Source: Syntrophaceae bacterium UBA7520 (lineage in GTDB: Bacteria; Desulfobacterota; Syntrophia; Syntrophales; Smithellaceae). Taken from it: 29,744 nt of DNA. Position 1 is the stretch's first letter. Each line of letters begins with the position of its first letter. Of this stretch, positions 1-8,137 are shown in pieces. The notes beneath the pieces were generated by a model, which was given only the letters and a program-made list of their open reading frames with translations, did no database searches and had not been told where the DNA came from. Made by a program: the position numbers and the translations under genes. The stretch lies in NCBI GenBank assembly GCA_002478265.1, contig DLNC01000006.1, forward strand, positions 1 through 29,744, in the 5' to 3' direction.

Positions 1-64
1 AATATTTTTTCATAGATGACATATTGAAGAAAAACATGATATCTTATTTTTATATCTGGTAAGT

Positions 65-1390
65 TTATTTCTTTAAGCTCTTTTTAACGCCCAAGGCGAT
101 TTCGCGAACTTTTTGCATCACTTCACTTTCGTCAATCGTCAGAAGCTGGCGGTTTTCCATGACGATTTTACCATTAATGATAACCGTATCGACATCCGCG
201 CCGCTGGCCGCATAGACAAGATGCGAATATTCATTATATAAGGGCGTCAGGTGGGGCTTGTTCAGTCCGATGATAATAATATCCGCTTTTTTACCGACTT
301 CCAAAGAGCCGGTAATTTTTTCCATGCCCAGTACTTTTGCTCCTTCGATTGTCGCCATACGGACAACGGTTTGCGCGTCCATTACCGTGGGGTCCAGACG
401 CGCGACCTTGTGAAGCTTTGCGGCAAGAGACATGTCCTTAATCATGTCGAGATTGTTATTGCTAGCGCAGCCGTCCGTGCCTAGGCCTACGGTGACCCCG
501 CCTTTGATCATATCCGGCACGGGAGCGATGCCGCTGGCGAGCTTCATGTTGCTGGCCGGATTGTGTACAACCTTGCAATGATTAGCGGCAAACAAATTGA
601 TATCTTCTTCTGATAAGCAGACACAGTGGAAGGCGATAAATCTTTCATCAAGAAAACCGATTTCTTTCAAAAAGAGAACAGCACCCTTGTCGAATTTATC
701 CTGAAGCTGAGCGCGTTCCGCTTTGTTTTCCAGAAGGTGAATTCCCAAGGGCGCGTTAAATTCATCAGCGAGCTTTTTTGCTTCAGTCAGGAGGGGAGGC
801 GAGCAGGTATAAAGGGCGTGCGGCTCGACAATTATGCTTACCAGAGGGTCGTCCATCCATTTTTCCAGGAGCATGCGCGTGTAGGCCAGTCCTTCCGCGG
901 GAGTTTTTACGTTGGGAGAGGGGAAATCAAATAGCACTTCGCCCACGAGACAGCGCATGCCCGCATCTTTTGCGGCGCGCGCCGTTTCGTCTTCAAAAAT
1001 GTACATATCTTTGAAGGTGGTGGTTCCAGATTTAATCATTTCGGCGCAGGCGAGCAGCGTGCCCCAGTAGGCGAGATTTTTATTTACGTTTTTTGCTTCC
1101 GCGGGAAAAATATAATTGTTCAGCCAATCCATTAGCTCCAAATCATCAGCAATGCCTCGAAAACAGGTCATCGCCGCATGCGTGTGGCAATTGACAAATC
1201 CGGGCATGATTAACGAATTCGAGGCATCAATAATTTTCTTGGCCAGATATTTTTCAAGAAGATCGTTTTTGCGACCGATGGCGATAATGTTGCTTTTGTC
1301 AATGGCGATAGCCGAATCATCAAGATGTGTGTTTTGCTCATCCAGCAAAAGGGCTTTTCCGCCCGCAATCAGTAAATCAATATCCTGCAT
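65..1390 (-). CDS. mtaD: Amidohydrolase, MtaD-like 5-methylthioadenosine/S-adenosylhomocysteine deaminase
   Basis: A 441-residue metal-dependent hydrolase of the amidohydrolase superfamily. The N-terminal beta strand (DLLIAGG) is followed by the metal site HTH at residues 69-71 in GFVNCHTHAAM, a further His in VEPHALYTC, HLLENKAE, and the late metal-binding Asp in GTDGCASNNNLD. Family members of this length and with the TDGxASNNxLD signature deaminate S-adenosylhomocysteine and/or 5'-methylthioadenosine in the cytoplasm, feeding methionine salvage. The reaction is taken from the family; related TrzN/AtzA/SsnA-type chlorohydrolases or guanine deaminases are alternatives. The ATG at 1390 has a GAGAGGA ribosome site about 8 nt upstream. 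The gene stands alone on the minus strand and diverges from the tRNA gene. Length is normal and no defect is seen. Confidence 0.85.
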   Translation of the reverse strand: MQDIDLLIAGGKALLLDEQNTHLDDSAIAIDKSNIIAIGRKNDLLEKYLAKKIIDASNSLIMPGFVNCHTHAAMTCFRGIADDLELMDWLNNYIFPAEAKNVNKNLAYWGTLLACAEMIKSGTTTFKDMYIFEDETARAAKDAGMRCLVGEVLFDFPSPNVKTPAEGLAYTRMLLEKWMDDPLVSIIVEPHALYTCSPPLLTEAKKLADEFNAPLGIHLLENKAERAQLQDKFDKGAVLFLKEIGFLDERFIAFHCVCLSEEDINLFAANHCKVVHNPASNMKLASGIAPVPDMIKGGVTVGLGTDGCASNNNLDMIKDMSLAAKLHKVARLDPTVMDAQTVVRMATIEGAKVLGMEKITGSLEVGKKADIIIIGLNKPHLTPLYNEYSHLVYAASGADVDTVIINGKIVMENRQLLTIDESEVMQKVREIALGVKKSLKK

Positions 1391-1489
1391 GAATAATTCC
1401 TCTCACGTTAAAATGATTAGCATATCTTTTTTTATTTGTCACTTTGCGCTTGAACTAAATTATTAGTTAAATAAGGGCAATATCTAACC

Positions 1490-1518
1490 TTGACAGTGCA
1501 AATCAAAAATAATATAAG
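1490..1518 (+). promoter_or_regulatory. Sigma-70 type promoter of the tRNA-Leu gene
   Basis: A perfect -35 box TTGACA (1490-1495), a 17-nt spacer and a -10 box TATAAG (1513-1518, 5 of 6 matches) stand about 32 nt before the tRNA 5' end. The predicted start near 1525 would leave a short 5' leader for RNase P to remove. This is the clearest housekeeping promoter in the window. Confidence 0.75.
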
Positions 1519-1550
1519 CCGCTGAGTTTCAAAAAGTTTTTTCATCACAT

Positions 1551-1638
1551 GCCTGGGTGGCGGAATTGGTAGACGCAAGGGACTTAAAATCCCTCGGTCC
1601 TTGAGGCTGTGCGGGTTCAATTCCCGCCCCAGGCACCA
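1551..1638 (+). tRNA. tRNA-Leu (anticodon UAA), CCA encoded
   Basis: Class II tRNA folded by eye. The acceptor stem GCCTGGG/CCCAGGC is fully paired. The anticodon stem AGGGA/TCCCT (1578-1582/1590-1594) closes the loop CTTAAAA with anticodon TAA at 1585-1587, reading UUA and probably UUG leucine codons. A long variable arm (1595-1610) is typical of Leu. The T stem is GCGGG/CCCGC with loop TTCAATT, followed by discriminator A and an encoded CCA (1636-1638). It stands alone between two minus-strand protein genes and has its own promoter. Confidence 0.97.
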
Positions 1639-1752
1639 ACTGAAAATCCAGCACAATTCTAAGAATGCGCATGTAGATTATTCTGTATAAAGGCTTAAAA
1701 TCCGAAAAAAATATTTAAAGCTGCGGACCCACCATAAACAGCTTGGACATTT

Positions 1753-2697
1753 TTATCTCGCTTTGGACTGTTTTTTTACCCAGCCCTTCACCTCGGAAAG
1801 CAGGTTTTGCCGAATTGTTTTTGGTTCCAGAACCGTGATGTGCGGAATCCATGATTTCAACATGTTTTTTATGGCTTCATAATGCCCCACCGAAAAAGTC
1901 ACGATCAGCGAGCCGTCCGGTCTTTCCGCCGTGATTTCCTGTGAGGGGTACATTTTCCTGCGCTTGAAATAATGGCTAACCTCGGCGTTAATCAGAACGG
2001 TTACTTTGATATTTGTTTTATCCGCAAACCAGATATTCGCGCTTTTTTGTAAAACGTCATCCAGCTCATTGGGTATTGATTTAAAACCTTCTTTGGACAG
2101 CCGGAAATCTTTCATCTTGTCTAAGGCATAACGCTTGAGAATGCCGGTGGATGGTTCATTTCCGATCAGATACCAGAAGCCCTCAAAATATACGACACGA
2201 TATGGCTCCAGTTCGACAGGATGCGCTGACCTGAGGCCGGAATAATGGAAAGTTACCCGCCTTTTTTCACGAATTGCCTTGACCATGCGATTTAAAAAAG
2301 CGCCGTCAAGCGGGATGGCCTCATCAATTTTGACAAAAACGGGCATGGAGGTTACACATTCGTAGAGACGTTCCAGCACTCCATCTGCGGCTCTCTGGAA
2401 AGGCTGTCCTAGCTGGCTGACGACATTCCTCAGGGCAACCACAAGCGCCAGTTCCGTGTCATCAAAAATCTCCAGATTTTTCACTAGGTCCTTGGATAAT
2501 TGGTAACTGCCCTTTTGAATCTCGTGCAGGGGAAATCCGGCTTCTTTCAAAAGAGCCAAATCCCTCTGAATTGTTCTTGGGGTAGTGCGGAATTCCTTGG
2601 CAAGCCAGCTGGAAGCTATTTTTTCTTTTTCCATGAATAGCCTGAGAATCTGGGCTAAGCGGATCAGCTTTGTCTGAGCATTTTTCTCGCGGGCCAT
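1753..2697 (-). CDS. WYL-domain transcriptional regulator
   Basis: A 314-residue cytoplasmic regulator. The N-terminal ~70 residues form a DeoR/HTH_11-type winged helix (ASSWLAKEFRTTPRTIQRDLALLKEAGFPL). The centre and C-terminus form a WYL domain containing the signature FEGFWYLIG, followed by the WCX-like C-terminal extension. WYL domains are thought to bind ligands, often nucleotides or nucleic acids, and regulate stress, DNA-damage or defence genes. The start was chosen at ATG 2697 because GGAG lies 8 nt upstream; the GTG at 2706, three codons earlier, has no better site. The gene diverges from the pilT-like gene, and the gap between them holds a GCGACA-N6-TGTCGC palindrome. Whether this protein binds that site is unknown. 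Its target genes cannot be told from sequence. Confidence 0.85.
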   Translation of the reverse strand: MAREKNAQTKLIRLAQILRLFMEKEKIASSWLAKEFRTTPRTIQRDLALLKEAGFPLHEIQKGSYQLSKDLVKNLEIFDDTELALVVALRNVVSQLGQPFQRAADGVLERLYECVTSMPVFVKIDEAIPLDGAFLNRMVKAIREKRRVTFHYSGLRSAHPVELEPYRVVYFEGFWYLIGNEPSTGILKRYALDKMKDFRLSKEGFKSIPNELDDVLQKSANIWFADKTNIKVTVLINAEVSHYFKRRKMYPSQEITAERPDGSLIVTFSVGHYEAIKNMLKSWIPHITVLEPKTIRQNLLSEVKGWVKKQSKAR

Positions 2698-2765
2698 ACT
2701 GTACACTCCATAAAGGTCAGTAATAATAAATAATTAATGACACGGCAGCGCGGCCAACAAATTAT

Positions 2766-2783
2766 GCGACACATCTTTGTCGT
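2766..2783. promoter_or_regulatory. Gapped palindrome, copy 1 of 3 (GCGACA-N6-TGTCGT)
   Basis: Left arm GCGACA (2766-2771), six-base gap CATCTT, right arm TGTCGT (2778-2783). It sits 70 nt before the pilT-like start codon, in the divergent gap with the WYL regulator. The same architecture recurs at 4598-4615 and 9136-9153, each time ahead of a new plus-strand unit, so an operator or activator site is the likely meaning. The cognate factor is not identified. Confidence 0.5.
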
Positions 2784-2853
2784 TTTGCCATTGGATTATC
2801 AGAACTTTGTGATTAAGGTCAACACATTAAAACGGCCCTAGGAGAAGAAAAAA

Positions 2854-3936
2854 ATGGCAAAGATTGACGCTTTTTTCCATCTTATGAATGAACAGGGCGC
2901 ATCCGATTTGCACCTTGTGTCAGGCCGCCAGCCCACCATAAGAATACGCGGCGACATAGAAAGAATCAAGCATGAAGTTCTCACGAACGAAACCTTAAAA
3001 GTGCTTCTCTATGAGATCACGCCGGAACATAAAATCAAGCAGTTTGAAGAAACAGGTGACATTGATTTCGCCTATGAGGTAGTAAACCTCGCCCGCTACA
3101 GGGCAAATTACTATCAGCAAAAAAACGGTATCGGCGCCGTATTCCGCGAAATACCAAACAAGATACAGACATGTCATGAACTCGGCCTGCCTGCTGTAGT
3201 GGCAAGGTTAGCCATGCTACCTCGCGGACTTGTTTTGGTCACCGGTCCGACGGGTTGTGGTAAATCCACCACCTTGGCGGCAATTATTGACGAGGCGAAC
3301 CGCCTGCGCAAAGATCACATTATTACGATAGAAGACCCGATCGAGTTTGTTCATCAAAGCGAAGGCTGCATCATTGACCAGCGTGAAGTCGGTGTGCACA
3401 CAAAAAGTTTTGCCGCTGCCCTGCGCGGGGCGCTGAGAGAAGACCCCGATATCATTTTAGTTGGTGAAATGCGCGATCTCGAAACAATAGCCCTCGCCTT
3501 GGAGGCAGCCAACACGGGTCATTTGGTGCTCGCTACGGTTCATACCAGTAGTGCCGCAAAGACGATTGACAGGGTCATTGAGGTGTTTCCAGCCTCCGAA
3601 CAATCACAAATCCGCTCTACGCTGGCCGACGGCTTGCGGGCGGTTGTTTCCCAGCTTTTGTTCAAAAGAATTGACAAGAAAGCGCGCTGTGTCGCCCTGG
3701 AGATTTTAATCGCTAATCCGGCAGTAAGGAATCTGATCCGGGAAGGAAAAACCAATCTCATCGCCACGCCCATCCAGACAGGAAAGAAGCAGGGAATGCA
3801 GCTTATGGATGACAGTATAATGGAGTTGTACGACCGTGGCTGGATAAGCGCGGAAGATGCCTATCTCAAAGCATACGAAAAAGCCCGCTTCAGCAAACTT
3901 TTAAAATATCAGCCGGTGGATTTTACAGAAAACTAA
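2854..3936 (+). CDS. pilT: PilT-like type IV pilus retraction ATPase
   Basis: A 360-residue secretion ATPase. The N-terminal PAS-like PilT domain begins with ASDLHLVSGRQPTIRI. The core has Walker A GPTGCGKSTT, the Asp box (ITIEDPIEF), the Walker B region LRGALREDPDIILVGEMRD and the His box (VLATVHTSSAAKTIDR). PilT hexamers on the inner membrane depolymerise type IV pili, giving twitching motility, DNA uptake and phage sensitivity. The LRExPDxILVGEMRD pattern fits PilT/PilU rather than PilB, which has a larger N-terminal domain. The start has an AGGAG ribosome site. No other pil genes are nearby, so this may be a secondary PilT/PilU paralogue working with pili encoded elsewhere. It is followed 35 nt later by a membrane TPR gene that may be cotranscribed. 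Confidence 0.9.
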   Translation: MAKIDAFFHLMNEQGASDLHLVSGRQPTIRIRGDIERIKHEVLTNETLKVLLYEITPEHKIKQFEETGDIDFAYEVVNLARYRANYYQQKNGIGAVFREIPNKIQTCHELGLPAVVARLAMLPRGLVLVTGPTGCGKSTTLAAIIDEANRLRKDHIITIEDPIEFVHQSEGCIIDQREVGVHTKSFAAALRGALREDPDIILVGEMRDLETIALALEAANTGHLVLATVHTSSAAKTIDRVIEVFPASEQSQIRSTLADGLRAVVSQLLFKRIDKKARCVALEILIANPAVRNLIREGKTNLIATPIQTGKKQGMQLMDDSIMELYDRGWISAEDAYLKAYEKARFSKLLKYQPVDFTEN

Positions 3937-3971
3937 ATTATTAAGGCAGTAGCACGCGCAAAAGACCGTAA

Positions 3972-4565
3972 ATGGCCGAAATGATGTTTATGAAAAAGGA
4001 CAAAGCAAAATTTAAGCTGCAAAGCCCCTTTAGGAATATTGACCGGGCCGACATCGCTCATTTTCTCACTGCGTTTTTATACTCTTTTTCCGCTTTTGGG
4101 GTCATCCTTTTAATTATGCAAGGGCTGTTTGGCTTGTTAATTGCCCTGATTGTCAGCATACCTTTATCACTTTTAGTATGCTCCGTTGCTGGTCTTGCCG
4201 GTGCGTCTATGGCAAAGTTTTTCTATGTAGGCAGAAAACCAAACTGGAACCGACAGGAGAAGTTCCAGGGCGATTTAGACCAGGTAATGTTTTTTAAACG
4301 TCAGGGGCAATATCTGAAGGCGATGCAGAAAGTGAATCAGATGCTTGAACAGGAGCCTGGTTTTGCGGAAGCCCTTTTTCTCAAAGCGCAGATTTTGTGG
4401 GAAGGTTACGCCTCGGTCAACGGGGCCAACAGATACCTGAAGATGGCAGAAAAATGCGCGTCAAAGGATGCAACTCTGCGTCGCTGGATTGTTGGTTATC
4501 ACAAGAGCATCAACGATAGATTAAAAAATCAGAATTATTCAGACGTGGTAAGTGGCCGAGATTGA
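3972..4565 (+). CDS. Membrane protein with C-terminal TPR-like region
   Basis: A 197-residue protein that I do not recognise as a named family. Residues about 32-82 form two closely spaced hydrophobic helices (AFGVILLIMQGLFGLLIALIV, then IPLSLLVCSVAGLAGASMA), so both termini probably lie on the same side, likely the cytoplasm. The C-terminal half contains helical pairs resembling a TPR (FFKRQGQYLKAMQKVNQMLE, then PGFAEALFLKAQI). The start is uncertain: ATG 3972 has no good ribosome site, and in-frame ATGs follow at 3981, 3984 and 3990. It lies 35 nt after the pilT-like gene and may share its transcript; a scaffold role at the membrane is only a guess. Confidence 0.6.
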   Translation: MAEMMFMKKDKAKFKLQSPFRNIDRADIAHFLTAFLYSFSAFGVILLIMQGLFGLLIALIVSIPLSLLVCSVAGLAGASMAKFFYVGRKPNWNRQEKFQGDLDQVMFFKRQGQYLKAMQKVNQMLEQEPGFAEALFLKAQILWEGYASVNGANRYLKMAEKCASKDATLRRWIVGYHKSINDRLKNQNYSDVVSGRD

Positions 4566-4597
4566 AGAAATCAGCTAACTTCGCTGCGTTAAATAAT

Positions 4598-4615
4598 ACG
4601 ACACACTGTTGTCGC
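4598..4615. promoter_or_regulatory. Gapped palindrome, copy 2 of 3 (ACGACA-N6-TGTCGC)
   Basis: Left arm ACGACA (4598-4603), gap CACTGT, right arm TGTCGC (4610-4615), 61 nt before the ARPP-1 gene start. The 13 bases after the right arm (ending ATTGAGC) match those after copy 3 (ending GTTGAGC) at 8 positions, and the five mismatches are all transitions, so the conserved element is longer than the palindrome itself. Confidence 0.5.
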
Positions 4616-4676
4616 CGCGGCATTGAGCCGGCGGAGAAAACAATTTACGCTGAATACCTTAAAAAGGGGAGGAAAA

Positions 4677-5663
4677 ATGGAAGCAATTATCAGAGAAAAA
4701 CTCCAGGGAATAAAGTTTGGAGATGTTCAGGTCTATAACCATGTTGCGGTAATACCAATAGTCGGCGCCAATGGTTCCGGTCCAAAATATCTTACGCTGA
4801 AAGAGGCTTTGGCGAATAACCTGCTGATAATTACCGAAATCGATGAAGGCGGCCATGTCCCGGAATTAAAGGTAAATAACAAAGCGGCCATGCCGGTTTT
4901 TCTTTTGGACGGTGAAGAGCTTGCCGGGGCCAAGCAAAACCGCGTGCTCAATACCACGATCCTGCTTAAGGAAAAAGCAGAGACGATCATTCCGGTAAGT
5001 TGCACAGAGCAGGGCCGCTGGTCTTACAGTTCCGCGCGTTTTTCAGACTCAGGCCATGTCATGTCAGCCAGGCTCAGGTCCGTAAAAAACGCTTCCGTTC
5101 ATGAGAGCCTCAAGTCCAATCGCGCGTATCGTTCCAACCAGGGGGCTGTGTGGGATGGAATCGTCTGCATGGCGCGCCTGCATGATGTCAACACTGAAAC
5201 AGGCGCGATGAAAGACGTTCTGGATGCCCGGCAAAAAGATTTGGATCAATATCTGGAAAACCTGCCGCGGGTTCCCAACCAGACTGGTTTTGTTGTCCTG
5301 GTAAACGGGCAAATCGCGGGGATGGATATAATTTCCAGTCCGGAGGCTTTTGCACAGCTTCATCCCAAGCTGATCAGAAGCTATGTCATGGATGCCCTGA
5401 CAGAAAAACCGGTCAAGGGTGAACATGACTACCGGCAAGTGGCAGATGCATTTTTAGCCAGGATCTTGGAGTGCGAGGAACAGCAATTTGCTTCTGTGGG
5501 CTATGGCAATGATTACCGCTACGAGGGAAAGAAGATTGTCGGCTCCGCGTTGGTTCATGAAAACGCGGTCATCCATATGGCGTTTTTCCAGGTCACAGAA
5601 GCAGAAAAGGCCGGAAACATGTCATCAGCTTCCCGGAGGAGGGCATATCGGACAAGACAGTAA
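4677..5663 (+). CDS. ARPP-1 family domain protein (DUF6569-like)
   Basis: A 328-residue cytoplasmic protein. The sequence resembles the family called ARPP-1 (ARG and Rhodanese-Phosphatase-superfamily-associated): GDVQVYNHVAVIPI near the N-terminus, YLTLKEAL, VPVFLLDGEELAGAKQNRVLNTTILL, IPVSCTEQGRWSY, and a C-terminal GSALVHENAVIHMAFF. The family has no established biochemical function to my knowledge, and recognition is from memory of these motifs. The start at ATG 4677 is supported by GGGGAGG 6 nt upstream; a TTG at 4623 opens the same frame but has no ribosome site and lies close to the palindrome. No signal peptide or membrane helix is seen. It begins a unit that may continue into the receiver-TPR gene about 100 nt downstream. 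Confidence 0.7.
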   Translation: MEAIIREKLQGIKFGDVQVYNHVAVIPIVGANGSGPKYLTLKEALANNLLIITEIDEGGHVPELKVNNKAAMPVFLLDGEELAGAKQNRVLNTTILLKEKAETIIPVSCTEQGRWSYSSARFSDSGHVMSARLRSVKNASVHESLKSNRAYRSNQGAVWDGIVCMARLHDVNTETGAMKDVLDARQKDLDQYLENLPRVPNQTGFVVLVNGQIAGMDIISSPEAFAQLHPKLIRSYVMDALTEKPVKGEHDYRQVADAFLARILECEEQQFASVGYGNDYRYEGKKIVGSALVHENAVIHMAFFQVTEAEKAGNMSSASRRRAYRTRQ

Positions 5664-5765
5664 TGGTGGGGCTGGAAGAGACAGGGATATATAAGGCAAA
5701 AAAACTTTTTGGTAACTGTTAATAGGTAACAGGTGTTTTTCTTTCAAAAGAAAGGGGCTTTATCT

Positions 5766-6806
5766 ATGACGGAAACAACATATACGGTATTGCTTGTTGA
5801 TGATGAAGAGCCTTTTTTGGATTCGCTTGCTGACGGCTTGAGTGTTTATCGCAAATACTTCCAAATCCGTACCGCCCTCAATGGAGCAGAAGCCGTCAAG
5901 GTCTTAAAACTGCATCCCATTCACCTGGTTATTACCGGCTTGAGCATGCCTGTAATGGATGGATTTGAACTCCTTGCATACATGAACAGGAACTATCCCA
6001 AGATACCTGTTGTCTTAATGACAGCTTACGGTACGCCTAAAATCAGAGAGATCGTAATGAACATGGGTGTGTTCCGCTACATGGAAAAGCCGCTCGATAT
6101 TAATGAGGTGGCAGGAGTTATCCTAGACGCCTTGGGAATATCTATTTCTCAACAAAAATTTCCCGAAAGTATTTTTGATATATCCCCTGCCAGAAAAAAA
6201 CAACTTCTGCAATATGCCGAGCGTGCTAATGACCTGATGGAAGGTTTTTATGACCCGTCTGTCGCTTATACGAAAGAGGGGCGTTACGGCGAAGCTCTTT
6301 TCTGCTTGAAAGAATTACTGGAGCGTACTCCTTATGTGCAGGACAAAGTTTGGGCTCTTTATGCCCTGGGGCAGATGATGGAGCAACTGAGCAAGTTTGA
6401 CCTGGCCCTGACTTATTATCAGGAAGCGGCAAAGTTTTGCCATCGGACCTATCAGCTATTCTACTGGATTAACAACAATACGGGATACAGCTTGTGCATG
6501 CTGGGGCGTTATCAGGAGGCGGAGAGATACTGCCGGATAGCGTTGGATACAGATAAGAGCAGGGCGAACGCTTATAAAAATCTAGGTCTGGCGCTGGAGG
6601 GGCAAGGCCGCCTGCGCGAGGCAATTGATTTCTACATAACGGCCACAAGAATAAATGCGCAGGATGTTCGTGCGTCAAAGCATTTGGAAACTCTCCTAAA
6701 AAAACATCCAGAGCTCAACGAAGAATACAATGAATCGTTAGACGAATGCAGGGCAATGGTCGAGTGCGCAAGGCAATATCAGGAGGAGCAAAAAAAATTG
6801 CATTAA
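5766..6806 (+). CDS. Degenerate receiver-domain protein with TPR repeats
   Basis: A 346-residue protein. Residues 1-125 form a CheY-like receiver: the acidic pair is at D12-D13 (VLLVDDEEPF), the conserved Thr is in VLMTAYG, and the Lys is in MEKPLD. The normal phospho-acceptor Asp before LSMPVMDG is Gly at residue 58 (ITGLSMP; codon GGC, one base from GAC), so classical Asp phosphorylation should not occur. Residues about 150-320 contain tandem TPRs (YGEALFCLKELLERTP, YQEAERYCRIALDTDKSRANAYKNLGLALEGQGR), a protein-interaction scaffold. There is no DNA-binding or enzymatic output domain. Start ATG 5766 has AAAGGGG 8 nt upstream; a GTG at 5733 is in frame but less likely. It probably acts as a phosphorylation-independent adaptor. 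The partner is unknown, but neighbouring genes also encode repeat scaffolds. Confidence 0.8.
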   Translation: MTETTYTVLLVDDEEPFLDSLADGLSVYRKYFQIRTALNGAEAVKVLKLHPIHLVITGLSMPVMDGFELLAYMNRNYPKIPVVLMTAYGTPKIREIVMNMGVFRYMEKPLDINEVAGVILDALGISISQQKFPESIFDISPARKKQLLQYAERANDLMEGFYDPSVAYTKEGRYGEALFCLKELLERTPYVQDKVWALYALGQMMEQLSKFDLALTYYQEAAKFCHRTYQLFYWINNNTGYSLCMLGRYQEAERYCRIALDTDKSRANAYKNLGLALEGQGRLREAIDFYITATRINAQDVRASKHLETLLKKHPELNEEYNESLDECRAMVECARQYQEEQKKLH

Positions 6807-6940
6807 TGAAATTTAAAAGGAGTTTCTCGGAAGTTCATTAATTCTGATGAGAAACATCATCGCAGGGAGTGAAGAAATAACGTAACCATAAAATGATAAA
6901 GATCGAAGCGTCAAATTAATATGTTGTGGGAGGTGACACA

Positions 6941-8110
6941 ATGAAATCTGCGGCAAACTCGCATGTCGACACTCTTAGGCATTCAGCAGAGAAAGGAGAT
7001 GCGAAGGCGCAATATAAACTTGGCATGATGTATTTTACAGGTAATGGAGTGGATAGAGATTTATGTGAAGCGGCCAGATGGGTTAGGATGTCCGCAGAAA
7101 AAGGATATGCTGACGCAGAGTATATCCTAGGTAACATGTATTTGGGAGGTTACGGGATCGATAAAGATGATGATGAGGCGCTAAAGTGGATGAGAAAGGC
7201 CGCCGATCAAGGTAATCGTGATGCCCAATACATGATTGGGTTGATGTATCTAAACGGTGAAGTATTAGCCCAAAATTATGGCGAAGCGCTAAACTGGCTG
7301 AAAAAGGCTGCCGGGCAGGGTGATGAGTACGCTCAATATTCTGTAGGAAGGATTTATGAATATGGCAATGGGGTTGAGCAGAATTATTACGAGGCTATGA
7401 GCTGGTATGAAAAAGCCGCGGCGCAGAATCACACGGGCGCGCAGAATAATATCGGTATGATGTATTTTTATGGGCATGGAGTAGAACAGAATTATGCCGA
7501 AGCGATAAAATGGTTGATGAAGGCAGCTAAGCAAGGAGATGACGTTGCCCAGCATAATCTAGCCATAATGTACTGCAACGGTTACGGGGTTGAGAAGGAT
7601 TATAAGGAAGCAATGAAGTGGTTTATAAAAGCCGCTGAACAGGGAAACGCAAGTTCGCAATATGAACTTGGGGCTTTTTATCAAGATGGTGATAGGGCAG
7701 TTGGCCAGGATTACAGCGAGGCGATGAAGTGGTTCAAGAAGGCCGCCGAGCAGGGGCATAGCGGCGCACAGGTTAAAATCGGCCTGATGTATTGTTACGG
7801 TCATGGAGTGGAACAAGATTATGGCAAGGCAATGCACTGGTTTAAAATGGGAGAAAAGCAGGGGAATACAGATGCGCAATATAATATCGGAGTTATTCAT
7901 TTTATAAAGGGAAACTATAGAGAGGCGATGAGCTATTTTAAGCAAGCTGCCGAGAAAGGTAATCCTGAAGCACAATTCTATCTGGGCAGTGCTTATCATG
8001 AAGGTATTATTATCGCCCATGATTATTGTGAAGCGGTAAAGTGGTTAGAAAAAGCCGCAGAGCAGGGACATGATGGCGCTAAGAAAACTATGATAAATCT
8101 TAAGCAGTAA
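6941..8110 (+). CDS. Sel1-repeat protein
   Basis: A 389-residue protein built almost wholly from about ten 36-residue Sel1-like repeats plus a final partial one, each matching A..W..KAA.QG...AQ..LG.MY..G.GV.QD. The ninth unit (KQGNTDAQYNIGVIHF) is shortened and the seventh has one extra residue. Sel1 repeats form a TPR-like superhelix that binds partner proteins, so an adaptor role is likely; no catalytic domain, signal peptide or membrane helix is visible. ATG 6941 is chosen because GGGAGGT lies 7 nt upstream; the GTG at 6926 is inside that ribosome site. The gene is 27 nt before the zinc-ribbon gene and probably in one operon with it and the small Sel1 gene that follows. Confidence 0.88.
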   Translation: MKSAANSHVDTLRHSAEKGDAKAQYKLGMMYFTGNGVDRDLCEAARWVRMSAEKGYADAEYILGNMYLGGYGIDKDDDEALKWMRKAADQGNRDAQYMIGLMYLNGEVLAQNYGEALNWLKKAAGQGDEYAQYSVGRIYEYGNGVEQNYYEAMSWYEKAAAQNHTGAQNNIGMMYFYGHGVEQNYAEAIKWLMKAAKQGDDVAQHNLAIMYCNGYGVEKDYKEAMKWFIKAAEQGNASSQYELGAFYQDGDRAVGQDYSEAMKWFKKAAEQGHSGAQVKIGLMYCYGHGVEQDYGKAMHWFKMGEKQGNTDAQYNIGVIHFIKGNYREAMSYFKQAAEKGNPEAQFYLGSAYHEGIIIAHDYCEAVKWLEKAAEQGHDGAKKTMINLKQ

Positions 8111-8137
8111 TATTCAGCAGGTAAGGAGGTAGAAGTC

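Noticed and set aside
1432..1656. 74-codon minus-strand open frame
   Set aside because: It runs through the tRNA-Leu gene and its promoter, has no ribosome site and is not protein-like.
2766..2860. Sigma-54 (-24/-12) promoter reading of the GCGACA-N6-TGTCGC elements
   Set aside because: The GG and GC doublets do not occur with the required spacing in any of the three copies or just after them.
4623..4676. TTG start for the ARPP-1 gene giving 18 extra residues
   Set aside because: No ribosome site; ATG 4677 has GGGGAGG at proper spacing. Similar GTG extensions at 2706, 5733 and 6926 were rejected on the same grounds.
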